In this document: in pieces, positions 16,430 through 24,806 of the stretch
Layout of the letters: every line of letters starts with the position of its first letter
Position numbering within the stretch: the stretch's first letter is position 1
Source of the DNA: CALNYZ01 sp942490945
GTDB taxonomy: Bacteria > Pseudomonadota > Gammaproteobacteria > UBA6429 > Thiohalophilaceae
DNA: 64,000 nt
Reading direction: 5' to 3'
Assembly: GCA_942490945.1 (NCBI GenBank)
Contig: CALNYZ010000018.1
Location: 1 to 64,000, forward strand
The notes under the pieces: generated by a model
Told to the model about the DNA's origin: nothing
Databases searched by the model: none
What the model saw: the letters and a program-made list of their open reading frames with translations, nothing else
Made by a program: the position numbers and the translations under genes

Positions 16430-16735
16430 CGAGCCCCATATATACCGTCATTGAGATCGCTTCCCATATATACTGTCATTGCGATCCCTACAACCTTAAA
16501 TATACCGTCATTGCGAGCCGTTTTCTGGCGCGGCAATCTCTGTTTAGACAGTAGGTGACTAATTTTACCGGGAGTAAAATTGAATGGCGAATGCCAGCCA
16601 GAATGGCGAATTACAGGAAGTAATTCGTAACGCTTGGATGCCCGGAGTAATCTCATGTAGGCAGCACAGTCGTCTAAAAGAGATTGCCACGCTATCGCTC
16701 GCAATGACGATGGTTTATTAATCGCAATGACGTTA
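16430..16735. repeat. Palindromic repeat cluster with nested hairpin insert F
   Basis: Half-arms at 16446-16520, then insert about 16555-16650 containing AATTTTAC-CGGGA-GTAAAATT (16561-16581), TGGC-GAAT-GCCA and GAATTAC-AGGAA-GTAATTC (16608-16626), ending CGCTTGGATGCCCGGAGTA. The right arm AGATTGCCACGC and CTCGCAATGACG follow. The insert is almost identical to the second half of the insert at 13162-13255. Downstream, AGGGGTCGG (16745) and CCGACCCT (16800) form a separate inverted pair. No gene lies between 16408 and 16881. Confidence 0.8.
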
Positions 16736-16881
16736 TTGAATAAAAGGGGTCGGCAACAAATGAAAATCAATTACAAAACTAAACAGTTCTTGTATGTCAC
16801 CGACCCTGTAGTACAAGTATGTATCCACTTTCTACATTCAGGTGGAATGTGACCTGTGATAACTGCACTTTGGAGTAACGT

Positions 16882-17268
16882 ATGAATTTATATGAGTTAT
16901 CTTATGCAAAAATTATAGTTCTTCAAGATGATATTGCTGAAGTAATCATAAATGATGCCGTTGTAATGAATGCAGTAATGGTGGAACAGTACCATGAATT
17001 TTTACGCTCAATTTTAACTTCGCCATTCTCGTTACTAATAAACAAAATTAACGCATACACATATGATTTTGATGCTCAAATACAATTAGCTACGATTGGA
17101 GAAATAAATGCAATGGCTGTCGTTGCCTACAGTCGGATTACCGAGCTTGCAACGGAATCATTAGCATCGTATCCGCGGAGTAAGAAATGGAATTTACAAA
17201 TATTCATGAATCGAGATGATGCTTTGGCCTGGTTGTTATTAGAGCAAAAAAAAATACACAACAAGTAG
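16882..17268 (+). CDS. STAS-like/hypothetical small protein
   Basis: 128 residues, low GC compared with its neighbours. Alternating strands and helices (IAEVIINDAVVMN, PFSLLINKINAYTYDF, MAVVAYSRITE, LQIFMNRDDALAWLL) recall the SpoIIAA/STAS-like small domain found in orphan regulators, with a final helix after DDALAW. The start has GGAGT upstream. The family assignment is tentative; it could simply be a conserved hypothetical. No partner gene is adjacent. Confidence 0.5.
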   Translation: MNLYELSYAKIIVLQDDIAEVIINDAVVMNAVMVEQYHEFLRSILTSPFSLLINKINAYTYDFDAQIQLATIGEINAMAVVAYSRITELATESLASYPRSKKWNLQIFMNRDDALAWLLLEQKKIHNK

Positions 17269-17632
17269 TTTTAGCTCGCTTAACGCACTCATTGGGTGAC
17301 TGCTATTGGCCGTTCTGAGACGGCTAGCGATCCCTGGCTGAGTTCAAAAGCATTAGAGGGTAGATTGCTCTCGCAGGGGCGCAAAGACGCAGAGAAAACT
17401 AATACAATGACGCGATATAAAGTGTTTTTCTTTGCGCCTCTGCGAGAAATAGGTCTTTAGTCCGCTCATGTCCGACAGCTGCCGGCCAGATGACTGAATA
17501 GGCGGCGTCAGATGAAGCTTTCTACTTGTGGCAAGTTTCATCTGTCCCACTTAATTTTTGATCTCGGTCAATAAGGGTATATAAAATCTAATTTACTGTT
17601 ACAGCACCACAATAACTTTAACAACACAATAA
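17269..17632. repeat. Gene-free interval with inverted GCGCAAAGACGC repeat and a GATGAA foldback
   Basis: CTCGCAGGGGCGCAAAGACG (from about 17370) and its imperfect complement ending TTGCGCCTCTGCGAG (to 17448) form a foldback with a spacer of about 40 bp. At 17512-17541 AGATGAAGCTTTCT and AAGTTTCATCT form an imperfect hairpin that recurs at 18148-18179. The two copies flank the SCP2 gene. Confidence 0.6.
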
Positions 17633-17647
17633 ATGGGAGATATAGAT

Positions 17648-18043
17648 ATGGCTGACCTTTTTTCTGATGAATGGATGAAAAGCTTTATGGATGCATGGAA
17701 TAATGAGCCAGAGCTGTCTGATGCACTGGCTAAAATCGATTTTGACTCGGTCATCGGCTATGGTTTTCAGGGTGATGATGGACCTACAGGTGTCATTACT
17801 GTAGAAAAAGGCAAAGTGACGGCTGCAGGCGCTTATAATGGCGAAACCCTGAGCTGGGACATTCGTGCTAAACCAGCAAACTGGGAAAAATGGCTGAACA
17901 AGGGCGTGGGCATGGCTGGACTCGGCATGGCCTATACTACTGGCAAAATGAAATTTGTCGTTGGTGATTATATGGCAATGGTGAAAGATCCTCGTATGGC
18001 TGGGCCTTTCATCAAAAGCTTCGGCGTTATGGGGACTATTTAA
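17648..18043 (+). CDS. SCP2 sterol-binding-domain protein
   Basis: 131 residues from ATG 17648, chosen because GGGAG stands 8 nt upstream; an ATG at 17633 is upstream of that site. The sequence fits a single SCP2 fold: FFSDEW-type start, a beta hairpin GYGFQGDDGPTGVITVEKGKV, WDIRAKPANWEKW, then a hydrophobic C-terminal helix region with TGKMKFVVGDYMAMVKDPRM. SCP2 domains bind lipids or acyl-CoA. It is a single-gene unit with its own terminator. Confidence 0.78.
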   Translation: MADLFSDEWMKSFMDAWNNEPELSDALAKIDFDSVIGYGFQGDDGPTGVITVEKGKVTAAGAYNGETLSWDIRAKPANWEKWLNKGVGMAGLGMAYTTGKMKFVVGDYMAMVKDPRMAGPFIKSFGVMGTI

Positions 18044-18552
18044 GCGTACGAATTTGATTTTCCCTAAATCAAGATGTTTCAGAAAAAGCCGCAGAGTTCT
18101 GTGGCTTTTTTTATGCCCTTAAACTGGATTTGAATAAGTGGAATCAGATGAAGCTTTCTAATTGAGGTAAGTTTCATCAAGGTCTTTTTATATATGACTC
18201 AACTGTTAGCAATTGTTAACTGTTGCTTTACAGTGAAGTGAAACAGAGTTCACAGATAAGGATATAAATAACAAATCAGTTTAATCTGATCGATAGATAA
18301 CGCTTTCAGCAGTAGAATCTTCAAAGCACGGCATTGTTACTTTGCACAGGACCATGTGCGCAACGGCTTACTGAAGGACCTGTAAGTGATGATACGATGG
18401 TTGATCTGATGACGGGATCGATATAAGGCACATTTAACAAATGTTAACTTTATCTCAATTGTGTAGTCGCCAGTAAGCTGTTAGCGTATACAGGCTAAAT
18501 TAACATACCGATTTACGGACAGTTTTAAGGCTAACTTACAGGAGAGAAAATT
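18044..18552. other. Intergenic region: terminator, foldback and upstream region of the next gene
   Basis: A rho-independent terminator occupies 18083-18113 and the GATGAAGCTTTCT foldback 18148-18179. The rest contains AT-rich sequence with GTTAAC/GTTAACTG motifs (18206-18225, 18441-18448) but no convincing coding sequence. AGGAGAG precedes the next start at 18553. Confidence 0.5.
18083..18113 (+). terminator. Rho-independent terminator of the SCP2 gene
   Basis: AAAAAGCCGCAGA and TCTGTGGCTTTTT pair with a GTT loop and end in seven T residues, 40 bp after the stop. Confidence 0.85.
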
Positions 18553-19005
18553 ATGAGCGGATTAATACCAGACTATCCACCCGGTGGCGTTGTTACTGTC
18601 AACCGTGTCATTCTTAAGCCGGAATTCAGCATGGATGACTTACAGGAACGGGTTGCCATGTTATGCGAGAACGTTAAAACCTACCATTCAGAAACCGGTT
18701 TTGTCGGTGGTTTTGTGTGTAAGAACATGGGCCAGATCTCAAATGAAGGTTCCACTACCGGCCAGGCAGTCGACAGTGAGCTGAAAGACAAGGAAGCGTT
18801 GATCGTGACTTTCTGGGAAAGCTTCGTCGAACATGAAGAATCACACAAGAGCGATACCTTCCAGCCGTTATTCAAAGCCGTGCTCGAACTATGTGAGAAC
18901 GGCAATGAAGAGATCGCCTACGAAATGCTCTGGTCGGGCCGCCAGTACTCAGACGAAGAAGCGAAACTTGCCCAGGCCAATAAAGAAAAATACGCCAGTA
19001 AATAA
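18553..19005 (+). CDS. Hypothetical protein, possible dimeric alpha-beta barrel (ABM-like)
   Basis: 150 residues without signal peptide. VTVNRVILKPEF, an amphipathic helix DDLQERVAMLCENVKTYH, GFVGGFVCKNMG and ALIVTFWESFVEHEESHKS follow the strand-helix-strand-strand-helix order of antibiotic-biosynthesis-monooxygenase-like dimeric barrels, including the FWES segment near the expected active-site strand. Start supported by AGGAG 8 nt upstream. It is followed 59 bp later by a membrane protein and may be co-transcribed with it. Confidence 0.5.
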   Translation: MSGLIPDYPPGGVVTVNRVILKPEFSMDDLQERVAMLCENVKTYHSETGFVGGFVCKNMGQISNEGSTTGQAVDSELKDKEALIVTFWESFVEHEESHKSDTFQPLFKAVLELCENGNEEIAYEMLWSGRQYSDEEAKLAQANKEKYASK

Positions 19006-19064
19006 GCCATCGTTGGCAACATCGAAGCCACACAAAACAGTGATTATCATCGACGAGTGAAACT

Positions 19065-19793
19065 ATGAGTAACGAGCAGGGCATCGCTATAGAAGCCAAA
19101 CCCGAACCAGCAAAAAACGGGCCAGCACAGAACGGGCCGGCACAGAATGGCTGGCGCACCTTCGGCATCGTTATCATTACGGTTTTAATCACCGCAGGCG
19201 CAGGTTACTGGCTGGTGACCAGCTACCTGTTCCCCAGCAAATTTGATCCGGTGGTACTCAGTGCCTCAGATCAGCACCGTCTCGATGAAAAACTCCAACG
19301 TCTCGGCATCGACACCAACACCGCTTCAAGCAATAACGCTATAACAGGCACGGGCTCTAAAGAAGTATTACAACCAGAAGCCTACAGCGAAGTCGGTGCC
19401 AGCCGTGACATTGATTTCAGTGAAAAAGAGTTTAACGCGCTGCTGGCAAAGAATACCGATCTCGCGAGCAAGCTGGCTTTTGATTTCTCAGATAACCTGG
19501 CCAGTGCCAAATTACTGGTGGATCTTGACCCTGATTTCCCGGTACTCGGCGGTAAAACCCTGAAGGTTACTGCCGGTATGGAAATTAAACTGGTCAACGG
19601 CAAACCCAGCGCAATACTCAGAGGTGTCAGTGTCTGGGGCGTACCGGTACCCAATGCATGGCTGGGTAATCTAAAGAACACCGATCTTAATCAAGCCTTC
19701 GGTGAAGCGGGTGGTTTCTGGCAAGCCATTAACGAAGGGGTAGAAGAGATTGAAGTGAAAGAAGGAAAGCTTCACATCAGGCTCAAAGAGTGA
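19065..19793 (+). CDS. Single-pass membrane-anchored periplasmic protein, unknown
   Basis: 242 residues. A cytoplasmic N-terminus with a repeated NGPAQNGPAQNG segment, one membrane helix (about 33-55), then a periplasmic domain of beta strands with IDFSEKEFNALLAKN, LVDLDPDFPVLGGKTLKVTAG and AILRGVSVWGVPVPNAWLG. The C-terminal domain resembles YpmS/DUF2140-like lipid-binding folds in layout, but this is a weak impression. Downstream is the duplicated fragment at 20014. Confidence 0.5.
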   Translation: MSNEQGIAIEAKPEPAKNGPAQNGPAQNGWRTFGIVIITVLITAGAGYWLVTSYLFPSKFDPVVLSASDQHRLDEKLQRLGIDTNTASSNNAITGTGSKEVLQPEAYSEVGASRDIDFSEKEFNALLAKNTDLASKLAFDFSDNLASAKLLVDLDPDFPVLGGKTLKVTAGMEIKLVNGKPSAILRGVSVWGVPVPNAWLGNLKNTDLNQAFGEAGGFWQAINEGVEEIEVKEGKLHIRLKE

Positions 19794-20215
19794 TGCTATT
19801 GCCGAGAACGGCATATAAAACAGTTTTCAAGGAAGTATAATAGTAATAAATACATATAGATAAAATGCTTACCTTATAAAATACATGAAGTTATAAGATC
19901 GCCAGCAAATGTTCCAGAAAGGCTTCGACTCTTAATTTGTTATCCATCCTAAATTCAAATCCACACCAAATACAACAAAACAGTTCAACTAACCCAGAAG
20001 TAATCCATATGCTGACGCTTTACTACGTCACCAACGTGGGTATAGCCACCGAGGCGCTGTGTACGTCGAGCGAAATGCAGAACGATGCATGGTGCGATCG
20101 CCCACTGCGTGAATGACCCGACCCCTTTAATTACAGAGTATTTCCATGTTGCAAATACTAGTACCTGGTACTATACTTATCACTTAGTGTACCGACATAC
20201 GTAAATAGGGAAGTT
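19794..20215. other. Gene-free interval holding a duplicated gene fragment
   Basis: No gene is supported between 19794 and 20215. The interval contains AT-rich sequence to about 20010, the copied 3' end of the transglycosylase-like gene (20014-20125), and the upstream region of the toxin gene (GGGAAG before ATG 20216). Confidence 0.5.
20014..20125 (+). pseudogene. Duplicate of the 3' end of the transglycosylase-like gene
   Basis: 112 bp align without gaps to 16305-16416 with about seven substitutions, including the stop codon and the CCCGACCCC that follows. There is no start codon or upstream part, so it is a fragment carried or left by a duplication or excision event. Confidence 0.85.
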
Positions 20216-20599
20216 ATGCGTATATTTAAAATTAAAGCATTCAATAAGTGGGCGAAAGGTCTACTAACTGACGACAGCCTGTTAGCCGCAGTCGATGAGA
20301 TAATTGCCGGTAATTATGATGCTTCGCTAGGTCAGAAGATATTTAAACAGCGCGTAGCAGCAGGTAACACAGGAAAAAGTGGAAGTATGCGCACGATTTT
20401 AGCGTTTCATGAAGGAGACAATGTATTTTTCATGTACGGTTTCTCTAAAGGTAAGCGGGCTAATATTTCCGATAAAGAAATGAGAGCATTGCAAAAAGCC
20501 GCTAAAGTTTTATTTGCACTTAAAGGTGAGAAACTAAGCGACGAAATAAAAGCGGGCCGATTAGTAGAAATTAAACGAAAACCGAAGAAAAAGAAGTAA
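20216..20599 (+). CDS. RelE-type toxin (PF06296-like)
   Basis: 127 residues. KIKAFNKWAKG, then LAAVDEIIAGNYDASLGQKIFKQRVA, GSMRTILAFHEGDNVFFMYGFSKGKRANIS and ALQKAAKVLFAL follow the COG4737-type RelE toxin pattern, which pairs with a downstream HigA-like antitoxin. The C-terminus is very basic (KRKPKKKK). Toxins of this type cleave mRNA in the ribosome. A GGGAAG site precedes the ATG; the antitoxin starts 24 bp after the stop. Confidence 0.82.
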   Translation: MRIFKIKAFNKWAKGLLTDDSLLAAVDEIIAGNYDASLGQKIFKQRVAAGNTGKSGSMRTILAFHEGDNVFFMYGFSKGKRANISDKEMRALQKAAKVLFALKGEKLSDEIKAGRLVEIKRKPKKKK

Positions 20600-20623
20600 G
20601 TAAAGAAACAAAGAGGCCACACT

Positions 20624-21013
20624 ATGGATAAATCAATATTAGAAACCATACATGAGTCCATGCAGGATATGCATGATGCAGGTGCGCTTGATAAGCAGAC
20701 AATGCGTGAATTTGATGCATTGTGCCTCCCTAAAGTCGAGGAATATACCCCGGCTCAAATTAAACGCATACGCACATTAAACGGAGTCAGCCAGGCAGTT
20801 TTTGCAGCTTATCTTAACACTGGGGTTGAAACAGTCCGAAAATGGGAAGCTCGTGGGCAGACACGTAAACGCCCAAATGGTGCAGCCATGAAACTAATCA
20901 GTTTGGTTGAAAATTACGGAATAGAAATATTAGGTGAACCTGAAAAGCTTTCAGCTAAGCAAGCTGTGTCAGCGATACCACGACGTGTTGCCGCACGTAA
21001 ATCAGGCTCATGA
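20624..21013 (+). CDS. HigA/NadS-type antitoxin
   Basis: 129 residues with a helix-turn-helix (about 45-90): TPAQIKRIRTLNGVSQAVFAAYLNTGVETVRKWE, then the conserved RKRPNGAAMKLISLVENYGIEIL helix pair. The DNA-binding domain is complete, and a basic tail of about 25 residues ends at the TGA at 21011. That stop lies at the point where yidC homology begins on the other strand, so the last few codons might derive from the junction. Confidence 0.8.
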   Translation: MDKSILETIHESMQDMHDAGALDKQTMREFDALCLPKVEEYTPAQIKRIRTLNGVSQAVFAAYLNTGVETVRKWEARGQTRKRPNGAAMKLISLVENYGIEILGEPEKLSAKQAVSAIPRRVAARKSGS

Positions 21014-21014
21014 G
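21004..21014. other. Abrupt sequence junction
   Basis: yidC homology on the minus strand stops at about 21009, after PDKPFRL. To the left the sequence belongs to the antitoxin gene. No inverted or direct repeat of useful length, att site or IS end marks the point. The palindromic repeats common to the left are not seen to the right. Confidence 0.7.
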
Positions 21015-21368
21015 ACGAAACGGCTTGTCAGGGTTATCACTTTTTTCCGGATACTTGAGCAAATCAACCTGACGCAGGTCGCCACCGAGACTGTCAAGTT
21101 CAATTGCATACACATCAGTTTTCACCATGATGCGTTGACGTTGTGCAAAGGTTGGGGTGGTATTTGTCGGACCGACCGGCTGTAAACTCGGCGTGGGTTT
21201 TTCGTCCGTGCTTTCCGGAATTTCATCCAGTGCCGCAGTGCTGGGTTTAACATTAATGACTTCACCGCTGGCAGTAACCGGCAGGACGTGATCACGTTGC
21301 CATGCATCCCAAATTAAAAACATCACCAGTGCCAAACCAAATAATAATAAGATGCGTTGTTGTTCCAT
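21009..21368 (-). pseudogene. yidC: yidC membrane insertase, truncated to the N-terminal 120 residues
   Basis: Starts MEQQRILLLFGLALVMFLIWDAW, the first membrane helix of Gram-negative YidC, followed by the periplasmic linker and the first strand of the periplasmic domain (DVYAIELDSLGGDLRQVDLLKYP). Homology ends at about 21009; the frame then runs 17 codons into antitoxin sequence and stops at 20955. The remaining ~430 residues, including the five conserved C-terminal helices, are absent. YidC is essential in Gammaproteobacteria, so this copy cannot be the only one. Position next to yidD-rnpA-rpmH confirms identity. Confidence 0.9.
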
Positions 21369-21407
21369 GCTTTAAACCTGCCCAATAAATTCCAGTAAAT
21401 ACTTGCG

Positions 21408-21725
21408 TTAAATTTTGGTTAAGTGTGTCAGTTGTTGATGATCATTATTCTTGTTCGCTCGCTCGTCGCGTTTTATATCTGCTTCCAGTTCTGAACCGGG
21501 CACCGGATCAATGCCGCCTTCATGCCACGGATGACAACGGCAGACGCGTTTCGCTGCCAGCCAGCTACCTTGCCAGGGACCGTGTGTCTGCACGGCATCT
21601 TTTGCATAATGTGAGCAACTCGGAAAATAACGACAATGTTGTCCGACAAACGGACTTAGCAGTAACTGGTAACTCCGGATCAGAAACAGAAGTATTAATG
21701 CTAACGCGCGGTTAATGACGGCCAT
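21408..21725 (-). CDS. yidD: Membrane protein insertion efficiency factor YidD
   Basis: 105 residues with the family core: LIRSYQLLLSPFVGQHCRYFPSCSHYAKDAVQTHG and KRVCRCHPWHEGGIDPVP, all conserved cysteines present. YidD is a small amphipathic inner-membrane-associated protein that aids YidC-dependent insertion. It overlaps the end of rnpA by 25 bp and precedes yidC by 39 bp, as in other Gammaproteobacteria. The C-terminal 25 residues after VPGS are a charged extension. Confidence 0.93.
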   Translation of the reverse strand: MAVINRALALILLFLIRSYQLLLSPFVGQHCRYFPSCSHYAKDAVQTHGPWQGSWLAAKRVCRCHPWHEGGIDPVPGSELEADIKRDERANKNNDHQQLTHLTKI

Positions 21726-22186
21726 GTTTGATCAAATGCTTGTCGTAGTGTCTGGTTAGTTGCCCCGGCCGCTGCCGCCTTGGCAATGACCACGATATCC
21801 CATCTGTCTTGTCCAACTTTCGGGGTCGCTATTGTATCCTGATCTGGCGTCGACGTCAGAATACTCTGGTCATTTTTATTGGCGCTGTCGGCGAGCAGGT
21901 AGTGATGACGGAAGCTCTCGCGCAATATGCGTTTGAAGCGGTTGCGTTTCACCGCATGCTTCATGGCCTTGCGTGACACCGCCAAACCGAGTCGCGTGAC
22001 GTGCCGTTGTCCTGGCCGATACAGCAAGGTGAAAAAGGCATGGTGAATTTTATAAGGCTTGGCAAACACGTAGGCGTAGTCTTGCTTGCTAATGAGACGT
22101 TGTGCGCGGCTAAATCCGCTGCTTGCTATGGTTGTTACTCGAGGCCGTTTTGGTGGCGGCGTTGTTTCTGAAAACGAACGGGGCAC
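21701..22186 (-). CDS. rnpA: Ribonuclease P protein component
   Basis: 161 residues; typical RnpA proteins are about 115-130. The core SRAQRLISKQDYAYVFAKPYKIHHAFFTLLYR, RLGLAVSRKAMKHAVKRNRFKRILRESFR (with the RNR signature) and DIVVIAKAAAAG is intact. The extra length is an N-terminal extension of about 20 residues and an insertion (about 105-128) between the RNR helix and the last strand. The protein binds RNase P RNA for tRNA 5' maturation. Gene order rpmH-rnpA-yidD is canonical. Confidence 0.93.
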   Translation of the reverse strand: MPRSFSETTPPPKRPRVTTIASSGFSRAQRLISKQDYAYVFAKPYKIHHAFFTLLYRPGQRHVTRLGLAVSRKAMKHAVKRNRFKRILRESFRHHYLLADSANKNDQSILTSTPDQDTIATPKVGQDRWDIVVIAKAAAAGATNQTLRQAFDQTWPSLTAR

Positions 22187-22232
22187 CTATTTGGCCAGAT
22201 TGAGCTTGTAGATCAGGTTTCGAATTCGCCGG

Positions 22233-22367
22233 CTAGACCGCGAGGCGTTTGCGACCTTTTGCGCGACGGGCCTTGATCACGGCACGACCACCTCGGGTTT
22301 TCATACGCTCGCGAAAACCATGGGTGCGGGCGCGTTTCAGGGTGCTGGGTTGAAATGTTCTTTTCAT
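22233..22367 (-). CDS. rpmH: Ribosomal protein L34
   Basis: 44 residues starting [18 protein letters not shown] and ending GRKRLAV; a textbook L34 of normal length, very basic. First gene of the rpmH-rnpA-yidD-yidC cluster, transcribed away from dnaA. The large 50S subunit component binds near the exit-tunnel side of 23S rRNA. Confidence 0.97.
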   Translation of the reverse strand: MKRTFQPSTLKRARTHGFRERMKTRGGRAVIKARRAKGRKRLAV

Positions 22368-23055
22368 CGTACTCTACTCTTCTCAATTATTGGACCGGGA
22401 CATTATCCCGCGACCATGCTATTCGGTAATCGGCGCCGACCGGGTGGGTCATGCTGCCGTGTTATTTTACGTGACTATGGATTATGTCGTTGAAAAATAA
22501 CACTTTGTAACACTCTACTTGCTTGCGAACAAAACACGCAATCCCGCAAAACAGGGAATTTTGAAGGTCGGCAAGCGTAAAGCTTAATCACTCAAGTGTC
22601 AACCAGAAACTTACCGCAAATCAGCAAGATGCAGGGGGTTTATTGCACGCGCACAACTGAAAGCAACAATGCTTTAAAATTATGGCCAAATACTTGTGGA
22701 CAATAATTAACCTGCGCTATTTTCACACAGGTCGGCATATGCGTTTTTAGCTAAAAATCGATGTTTGTTCAACTATTTAGCCATTTTTAACCTAAAAAAC
22801 AGTGTATTTATGCTGTTTTTTGTTTAGGCACACAACGGTAAAAAAACCTGAAAATTTTCAATTTTATTGTGGATAACTTTTTTCGCCAGCGCTAGACTAG
22901 CCGTCCGGTTTGAATCCGTCTGAACATGCCAGCGCAACATCAAGGCATAACATAAGTAACAACAAAATCTGGGCTTTACACAATTATATTTACATTGTGG
23001 TTGGGAAGGCTCTTTAAAAAAATAAGTTTGAATTACGCATGTATGCGGAGGATGT
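22368..23055. other. rpmH-dnaA intergenic region with DnaA boxes
   Basis: AT-rich divergent region of 688 bp without coding potential. A perfect DnaA box TGTGGATAA lies at 22868-22876 and a near match TGTGGACAA at 22695-22703. It must hold the rpmH promoter (minus) and dnaA promoter (plus). GGAGGA stands just before the GTG start of dnaA. It may contribute to dnaA autoregulation or to the origin. Confidence 0.65.
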
Positions 23056-24414
23056 GTGGCCTTGTCACTTTGGGATCAATGTTTGAACCGCCTGGAAGGG
23101 GAACTTAGCCCGCAGCAGTTTAATACCTGGATCCGGCCATTACATTTTATCGAGGAGCAGGGCCATCAACGTCTGCTGGCACCTAACCGATTCGTGCTTG
23201 ACTGGGTTAGTGAGCGCTTCCTTACACGTATCAACGAGATCATTACCCAACTTAATAATAATCAGCCCAGCAACATCAATTTAAGCATCGGCAGTCACGC
23301 CAGTGATGCCGAAGCCTCTTTGTCCGAACAGGCCGCCAGTGGTATTGAACGACGCAGCCCGTCTTCTGCCAATGATGAGCGGGTGCCGCGTCGACCAAGC
23401 AGCTTGAACCCAAATTTCACCTTCGAAACCTTTGTTGAAGGCAAATCCAATCAGATGGGACGCGCCGCCGCGCAGCAAGTGGCGGAAAATCCCGGCACCG
23501 CCTATAACCCGCTTTTTATTTATGGTGGTGTTGGCCTTGGTAAAACGCATTTAATGCACGCCGTGGGCAATCTCATTTGCGCCACCAACCCGAATGCCAA
23601 TGTGGTGTACCTGCATTCAGAACGCTTTGTACAGGAAATGGTAAAGGCATTACAACACAACACGATCAACGAATTTAAGCGCTATTACCGGGGCGTTGAC
23701 GCTCTGTTAATCGATGATATTCAGTTTTTCGCTGGCAAAGAACGCTCGCAGGAAGAATTTTTTCATACCTTCAATTCGCTCATGGAAAGCAATCACCAGA
23801 TCATTATGACCTGTGATCGCTACCCGAAGGAAGTGGAAGGCCTGGAGGAACGTCTCAAGTCGCGCTTCGGCTGGGGCCTGACGGTGGCAATCGAACCACC
23901 CGAACTGGAAACACGCGTCGCCATCCTCATGACCAAGGCGCAACAATCCGGCGTAGAACTGCCAGACGAGGTAGCATTTTTCATTGGCAAACGCATTCGC
24001 TCCAATATCCGTGAACTCGAAGGTGCGTTGCGACGTGTGATGGCCAATTCGCATTTTACCGGCCGCGCCATCACGCTGGAATTTGCCAAGGATGCGCTGC
24101 GTGATCTGTTGGCCTTGCAGGACAAACTGGTCACGATCGAAAATATTCAAAAAACTGTCGCGGAGTATTACAAAATTCGCGTACATGATTTACATTCCAA
24201 GAGTCGCACGCGTTCGGTGGCACGCCCTCGCCAGGTGGCCATGGCCATGTGTAAGGAATTGACGAATCATAGCTTACCGGAGATTGGCGATGCCTTCGGT
24301 GGACGCGATCATACGACGGTACTGCATGCCTGTCGTAAAATTGCCGAACTACGTGGCACAGAATTTCGAATCGATGAAGATTATAAAAATTTGTTACGGG
24401 TGTTAAGTTCCTAA
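23056..24414 (+). CDS. dnaA: Chromosomal replication initiator DnaA
   Basis: 452 residues from a GTG start with GGAGGA upstream. Domain I (1-80) begins [15 protein letters not shown] variable linker follows, then AAA+ domain III with Walker [10 protein letters not shown] (157-165), Walker [12 protein letters not shown], and the sensor/arginine-finger region. Domain IV carries the DnaA signature [15 protein letters not shown] and the [16 protein letters not shown] helix-turn-helix that reads DnaA boxes. It unwinds the origin in ATP form. Length and order are normal. Confidence 0.98.
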   Translation: MALSLWDQCLNRLEGELSPQQFNTWIRPLHFIEEQGHQRLLAPNRFVLDWVSERFLTRINEIITQLNNNQPSNINLSIGSHASDAEASLSEQAASGIERRSPSSANDERVPRRPSSLNPNFTFETFVEGKSNQMGRAAAQQVAENPGTAYNPLFIYGGVGLGKTHLMHAVGNLICATNPNANVVYLHSERFVQEMVKALQHNTINEFKRYYRGVDALLIDDIQFFAGKERSQEEFFHTFNSLMESNHQIIMTCDRYPKEVEGLEERLKSRFGWGLTVAIEPPELETRVAILMTKAQQSGVELPDEVAFFIGKRIRSNIRELEGALRRVMANSHFTGRAITLEFAKDALRDLLALQDKLVTIENIQKTVAEYYKIRVHDLHSKSRTRSVARPRQVAMAMCKELTNHSLPEIGDAFGGRDHTTVLHACRKIAELRGTEFRIDEDYKNLLRVLSS

Positions 24415-24423
24415 GGATTGGCC

Positions 24424-24780
24424 ATGAGAACCATATCAACACTGGGTTGCTCAATGAAAACCATTTTATTATCTGGGTTTGGTTTTTTTTTGCTACATAG
24501 TGTTGCTGTGGCGGGCCATCCAACAGGTAAAATTGCCAGTATAAGTGTTGCGGATAACTCAACTGCCGTGTTGTTTACACTTAGTTCTGCTATCAGCGAT
24601 ACGCCGCGCTGTAATGAAGGCCAACGCTTTTCTATTGCACTGCACAAACCTGGTGGTGCGGCTGCGTACACCGCAATTCTGGAAGCCAAACAGCAAGGCT
24701 ATGAGGTGAGCGTGGAAGGTTTGAACAGCTGCGGTAATGAGTGGAAATCGGAAGATATTAAAACCATTATTTTGCACTAA
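24424..24780 (+). CDS. Small secreted protein between dnaA and dnaN
   Basis: 118 residues from ATG 24424 (AAGGA upstream); an internal ATG at 24454 is the alternative start and gives a cleaner signal peptide (MKTILLSGFGFFLLHSVAVAG). The mature part, about 85 residues, has two cysteines (in TPRCNEGQR and NSCGNEW) that may form a disulphide. SFSIALHKPGGAAAYTAILEAKQQGYEVSVEG resembles a secreted beta-fold protein of unknown function. A gene here is unusual because dnaA and dnaN are normally adjacent. Confidence 0.7.
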   Translation: MRTISTLGCSMKTILLSGFGFFLLHSVAVAGHPTGKIASISVADNSTAVLFTLSSAISDTPRCNEGQRFSIALHKPGGAAAYTAILEAKQQGYEVSVEGLNSCGNEWKSEDIKTIILH

Positions 24781-24806
24781 CCAGTCGGGATACTCTGTGT
24801 ATAGTG

